A program made the translations under genes and the position numbers. Source: JBEISR01 sp044337705 (GTDB lineage: Bacteria; Planctomycetota; Planctomycetia; Pirellulales; Pirellulaceae). Taken from it: 36,317 nt of DNA. The notes under the pieces were generated by a model. The model had not been told where the DNA came from and did not search any database. It was given only the letters and a program-made list of their open reading frames with translations. Where the stretch lies: the NCBI GenBank assembly GCA_044337705.1, contig JBIINB010000036.1, forward strand, positions 1-36,317. Direction: 5' to 3'. Below, in pieces: positions 34,323 through 36,317 of the stretch (position 1 is its first letter; each line of letters begins with the position of its first letter).

Positions 34323-35360
34323 CTACGGTCCGGATCGCCGCATCGGTGGGCTTTGGCTTGGACCCAGCGAGCTGTCGTCAGGGTCGACCCCGGCTTCCCG
34401 CACGCCGCGTCTGTTGAAGTACGGATGATCCGGAAGGCTCAGTTGCGGCAGTACAGGGACGAAGCGAACCTGCCCGTCTTCGAAAAGGATATTGATTCCT
34501 CGGCCACCATGAACCAACCACTGATCCCGTCCCTGATCCTCCAAGGGACTGTCGGCCAGGATGGCGTAGTGCGCCCTGCCATCCAGCCTGGGGGCTGAAT
34601 AGACTCCCTCCGACCAGTAGCCAAGATTGTACGCATAGCTTCCTCCCGCAAGCTGCTGCCAGTAGCTCTGGAGATGATTTGATGCCTCCTTCATCGCACT
34701 CTCGGAGGGCAAGCTTCCCTGCACCAGCCATAGTCCCCCCAGCGATGGACACCACAGCTGGCCAGCATCGTCCAGTATGCCTGCGTCATTCAGTTGCAAG
34801 GCATAGGATCCAGCGAACGACATCGGCCCCTGCAAAGCGATCTGTGGCAGTTGACGCTGCGGACTGAGACTTGCAAACTGCGACAGTGAGAATCCCAGTT
34901 GCGCCAAATTCCTGCTGCATTGCTCCCGCCTTGCCTGCTCGCGCGATTGCATCAATGCGGGTAGAAGTAGTCCGATGCAGATCGCAACTCCCAACGCCAT
35001 GCCAGCGAAATCCCACCATCCCTGGCGTTCGGTTCGCGAAAGGCCTTCCTGAGCAGCGAGGGAACGGAGCGGTGCGGAAGAGGCTGGTTCGCTTGAGGCC
35101 GTTGGTGAGACAGGCTCCCCTTGCGATGCTGAGGCAATCGCGTCCAGCGTCCGATCCACCAATCCTTCAGGAATCGTTTGATCGTCCACTGCATCGGCAA
35201 AAGGCATCAGCCTTTGCTGAAGCTCCAGTAGTCGCTCTTGCAAGTCCGGGGACTCGGCGATCCGCTGAGCCACCTGCGACATGGAGGGAGCATCCAAAGC
35301 CCCCAAAAGAAACCCCAGCAGAGTTTCATTCGAGATCGCATTGGCTTCGAAAGAGTCCAT
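34323..35360 (-). CDS. Membrane protein: anti-sigma-like N-terminus plus DUF1559-like C-terminus
   Basis: A 345-aa protein. Residues 1-100 form a helical, anti-sigma-like cytoplasmic part (LLGFLLGALDAPSMSQVAQRI... type), with no zinc Cys cluster. A transmembrane helix lies at about 117-137 (FAGMALGVAICIGLLLP). The outer part begins LPALMQSREQARREQCSRNLAQLG and contains GINILFEDGQVRFV, both very like the prepilin-type DUF1559 pattern (IxxLLPAVQxAREAARRxxCxNN; N-x-LFxDGxVRF). It may therefore sense an outside signal and hold a sigma factor. No sigma gene sits next to it, so its partner is unknown. It is convergent with the dehydrogenase gene. Confidence 0.75.
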   Translation of the reverse strand: MDSFEANAISNETLLGFLLGALDAPSMSQVAQRIAESPDLQERLLELQQRLMPFADAVDDQTIPEGLVDRTLDAIASASQGEPVSPTASSEPASSAPLRSLAAQEGLSRTERQGWWDFAGMALGVAICIGLLLPALMQSREQARREQCSRNLAQLGFSLSQFASLSPQRQLPQIALQGPMSFAGSYALQLNDAGILDDAGQLWCPSLGGLWLVQGSLPSESAMKEASNHLQSYWQQLAGGSYAYNLGYWSEGVYSAPRLDGRAHYAILADSPLEDQGRDQWLVHGGRGINILFEDGQVRFVPVLPQLSLPDHPYFNRRGVREAGVDPDDSSLGPSQSPPMRRSGP

Positions 35361-35811
35361 TGTCTACTTCTACCGCCTCAAGACCATGCGAGACATCGTT
35401 CGATATCCCTTTGCGGTCGCCGTGACCACGACACAAGTCAGCACGGCAGCCAATTCTGGAAGTCCTACGCCCAGAGGCTTCTTCAGGTTCACCGCCCTGG
35501 CGCGGGATCTCCGAGTGAAATTTTCTCCGCACCCCCTCCAAAAGGCAAATCCCCAGCGTCTCCAGTCTTGTTTTTCCTTGTCCCGCCGAAAAACTTCCTC
35601 GGTGGCGGTTCAGAGGCGAGGCTCATTTTCCGGCGATCGTTTGCCCCCAGTTGCCGGTTGAAAATGGCAATTGCGACCCTAATCAACCTCGCCAAGTTCT
35701 CTTTGGAAACCTGTGCGGCTGGCAAAGTTTCGGCATTCGCCTGTGTTTCGTGGTCGCTGCCGTAAGATCACGTGGCCCGATGAATTCTTCTGCTGCCCAC
35801 TGGCTCCAAAA
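35361..35811. other. Intergenic region
   Basis: About 450 bases before the anti-sigma-like gene, transcribed leftward, and after the acetyltransferase gene. It likely holds the promoter of the anti-sigma-like gene. No gene or known RNA is seen; an imperfect inverted segment near 35581-35608 (CCGCCGA...TCGGTGGCGG) is the only structure noticed. Confidence 0.4.
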
Positions 35812-36300
35812 TCATGCGTGGGCTGCAATTTTCTTTTGGTAGAAAAGGGTGCCTCCGAAGCCCGGCCCCCCCTGAACCTGAGAAAAACCAGCCCGATGAT
35901 AGAGCGACCTGGCGGGCCGATTGTGCTCCAGCACTTCCATGGTGATCTTGCCGACACCCCACTGTCCAGCCTGAGACTCGATGGCCGCCAGCAGTCTTCC
36001 GCCGATTCCTTGACCTCGGTGAGAGGCGATCACCACCAGGTCGTGGATGTTCAGCGTCTTCTTTCCCATGAAGGTTGAGTAACCAAGGAAGCAGATCCCC
36101 ATTCCGACAGGCGTTGCACCATCCCAAGCCAAGAAGACTCTGGAAGTGGGCAATTCCTGAAGCCCAGGGATTAGTGCCGCCATGACCGAGCCGGGAAGGG
36201 GCTCCCCATTTCCCGAAGGTTCGATCGCATACGCCGCAAGCATCGCCTCAATCGCTCGTTGATCGACGATCCTGTCCAAATCCGCCAGCCGAATCTCCAT
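35812..36300 (-). CDS. GNAT-family N-acetyltransferase
   Basis: A 162-aa acetyltransferase that uses acetyl-CoA. The fold is complete: a beta-strand VFLAWDGATPVGMGICF, DLVVIASHRGQGIGGRLL (the R/Q-x-x-G-x-G/A acetyl-CoA loop, motif A), and LEHNRPARSLYHRAGF (motif B). The acceptor is unknown. ATG 36300 is preferred over a TTG two codons upstream because TAGGA lies six bases before it. The coding region is complete; 17 bases remain to the window edge. Confidence 0.9.
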   Translation of the reverse strand: MEIRLADLDRIVDQRAIEAMLAAYAIEPSGNGEPLPGSVMAALIPGLQELPTSRVFLAWDGATPVGMGICFLGYSTFMGKKTLNIHDLVVIASHRGQGIGGRLLAAIESQAGQWGVGKITMEVLEHNRPARSLYHRAGFSQVQGGPGFGGTLFYQKKIAAHA

Positions 36301-36317
36301 CGACAATCCTACAACTT

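Noticed and set aside
1..36317. CRISPR array, insertion sequence or prophage
   Set aside because: No spaced repeats, transposase, integrase or phage structural genes were seen; the only tandem array has no spacers.

Overview
The window looks like a chromosomal segment of a planctomycete, most likely of the Pirellulales (Rhodopirellula/Blastopirellula type). This rests on the protein repertoire, not on a database search. It carries a DUF1598-type exported protein, an anti-sigma-like protein with a DUF1559-like C-terminus, ECF sigma factors paired with a Ser/Thr kinase, a PEP-CTERM protein, a small basic protein of a planctomycete-type family, many short secreted proteins without a known domain, and loosely packed genes on both strands. 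No insertion sequence, prophage, integrase or CRISPR array was seen.

Layout. 1-2.2 kb: an ECF sigma factor and a TPR protein on +. 2.2-6.3 kb (all -): a small exported protein, a PQQ-type beta-propeller, hemL (tetrapyrrole synthesis) and purQ (purine synthesis). 6.7-8.2 kb (+): two small aromatic-rich secreted proteins, a terminator and tRNA-Ser(GGA). 8.4-9.6 kb (-): a secreted SGNH/sialate-esterase-type hydrolase. 9.9-11.9 kb (+): the K+ uptake pair ktrB-ktrA, then a small TPR protein and a tRNA-dihydrouridine synthase (-). 13.8-16.9 kb (-): an ECF sigma factor overlapping a Ser/Thr kinase gene that is broken by two compensating frameshifts. 17.1-20.1 kb: a PEP-CTERM protein, about 1 kb with no confident gene, a small secreted protein and a lipoprotein. 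20.9-27.2 kb: tRNA-Leu(UAG) and a leftward house-keeping block (single-domain GlmU-like, prs, then rplY, pth, rpsF, ssb, rplI). A solitary groES-like gene on + and a 21-bp tandem repeat lie inside this block. 27.7-36.3 kb: a small basic protein, a Pro/Gly/Tyr-rich predicted outer-membrane protein, a DUF1598 protein, a Tat-type sugar isomerase-like protein, a nucleotide-sugar dehydrogenase, an anti-sigma-like membrane protein and a GNAT acetyltransferase.

How the genes fit together. The 20.9-27.2 kb block links precursor supply (PRPP, UDP-sugar) with translation (L25, peptidyl-tRNA hydrolase, S6, L9) and DNA maintenance (SSB). rpsR, usually between ssb and rplI, is absent. The regulatory feature most worth attention is the sigma factor/kinase pair at 13.8-16.9 kb. 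The kinase begins with a His-x3-Cys-x2-Cys zinc anti-sigma motif, so it could join sigma sequestration to phosphorylation, but as sequenced its reading frame is interrupted twice. All functions are assigned by reading motifs; no similarity search or structure prediction was run.
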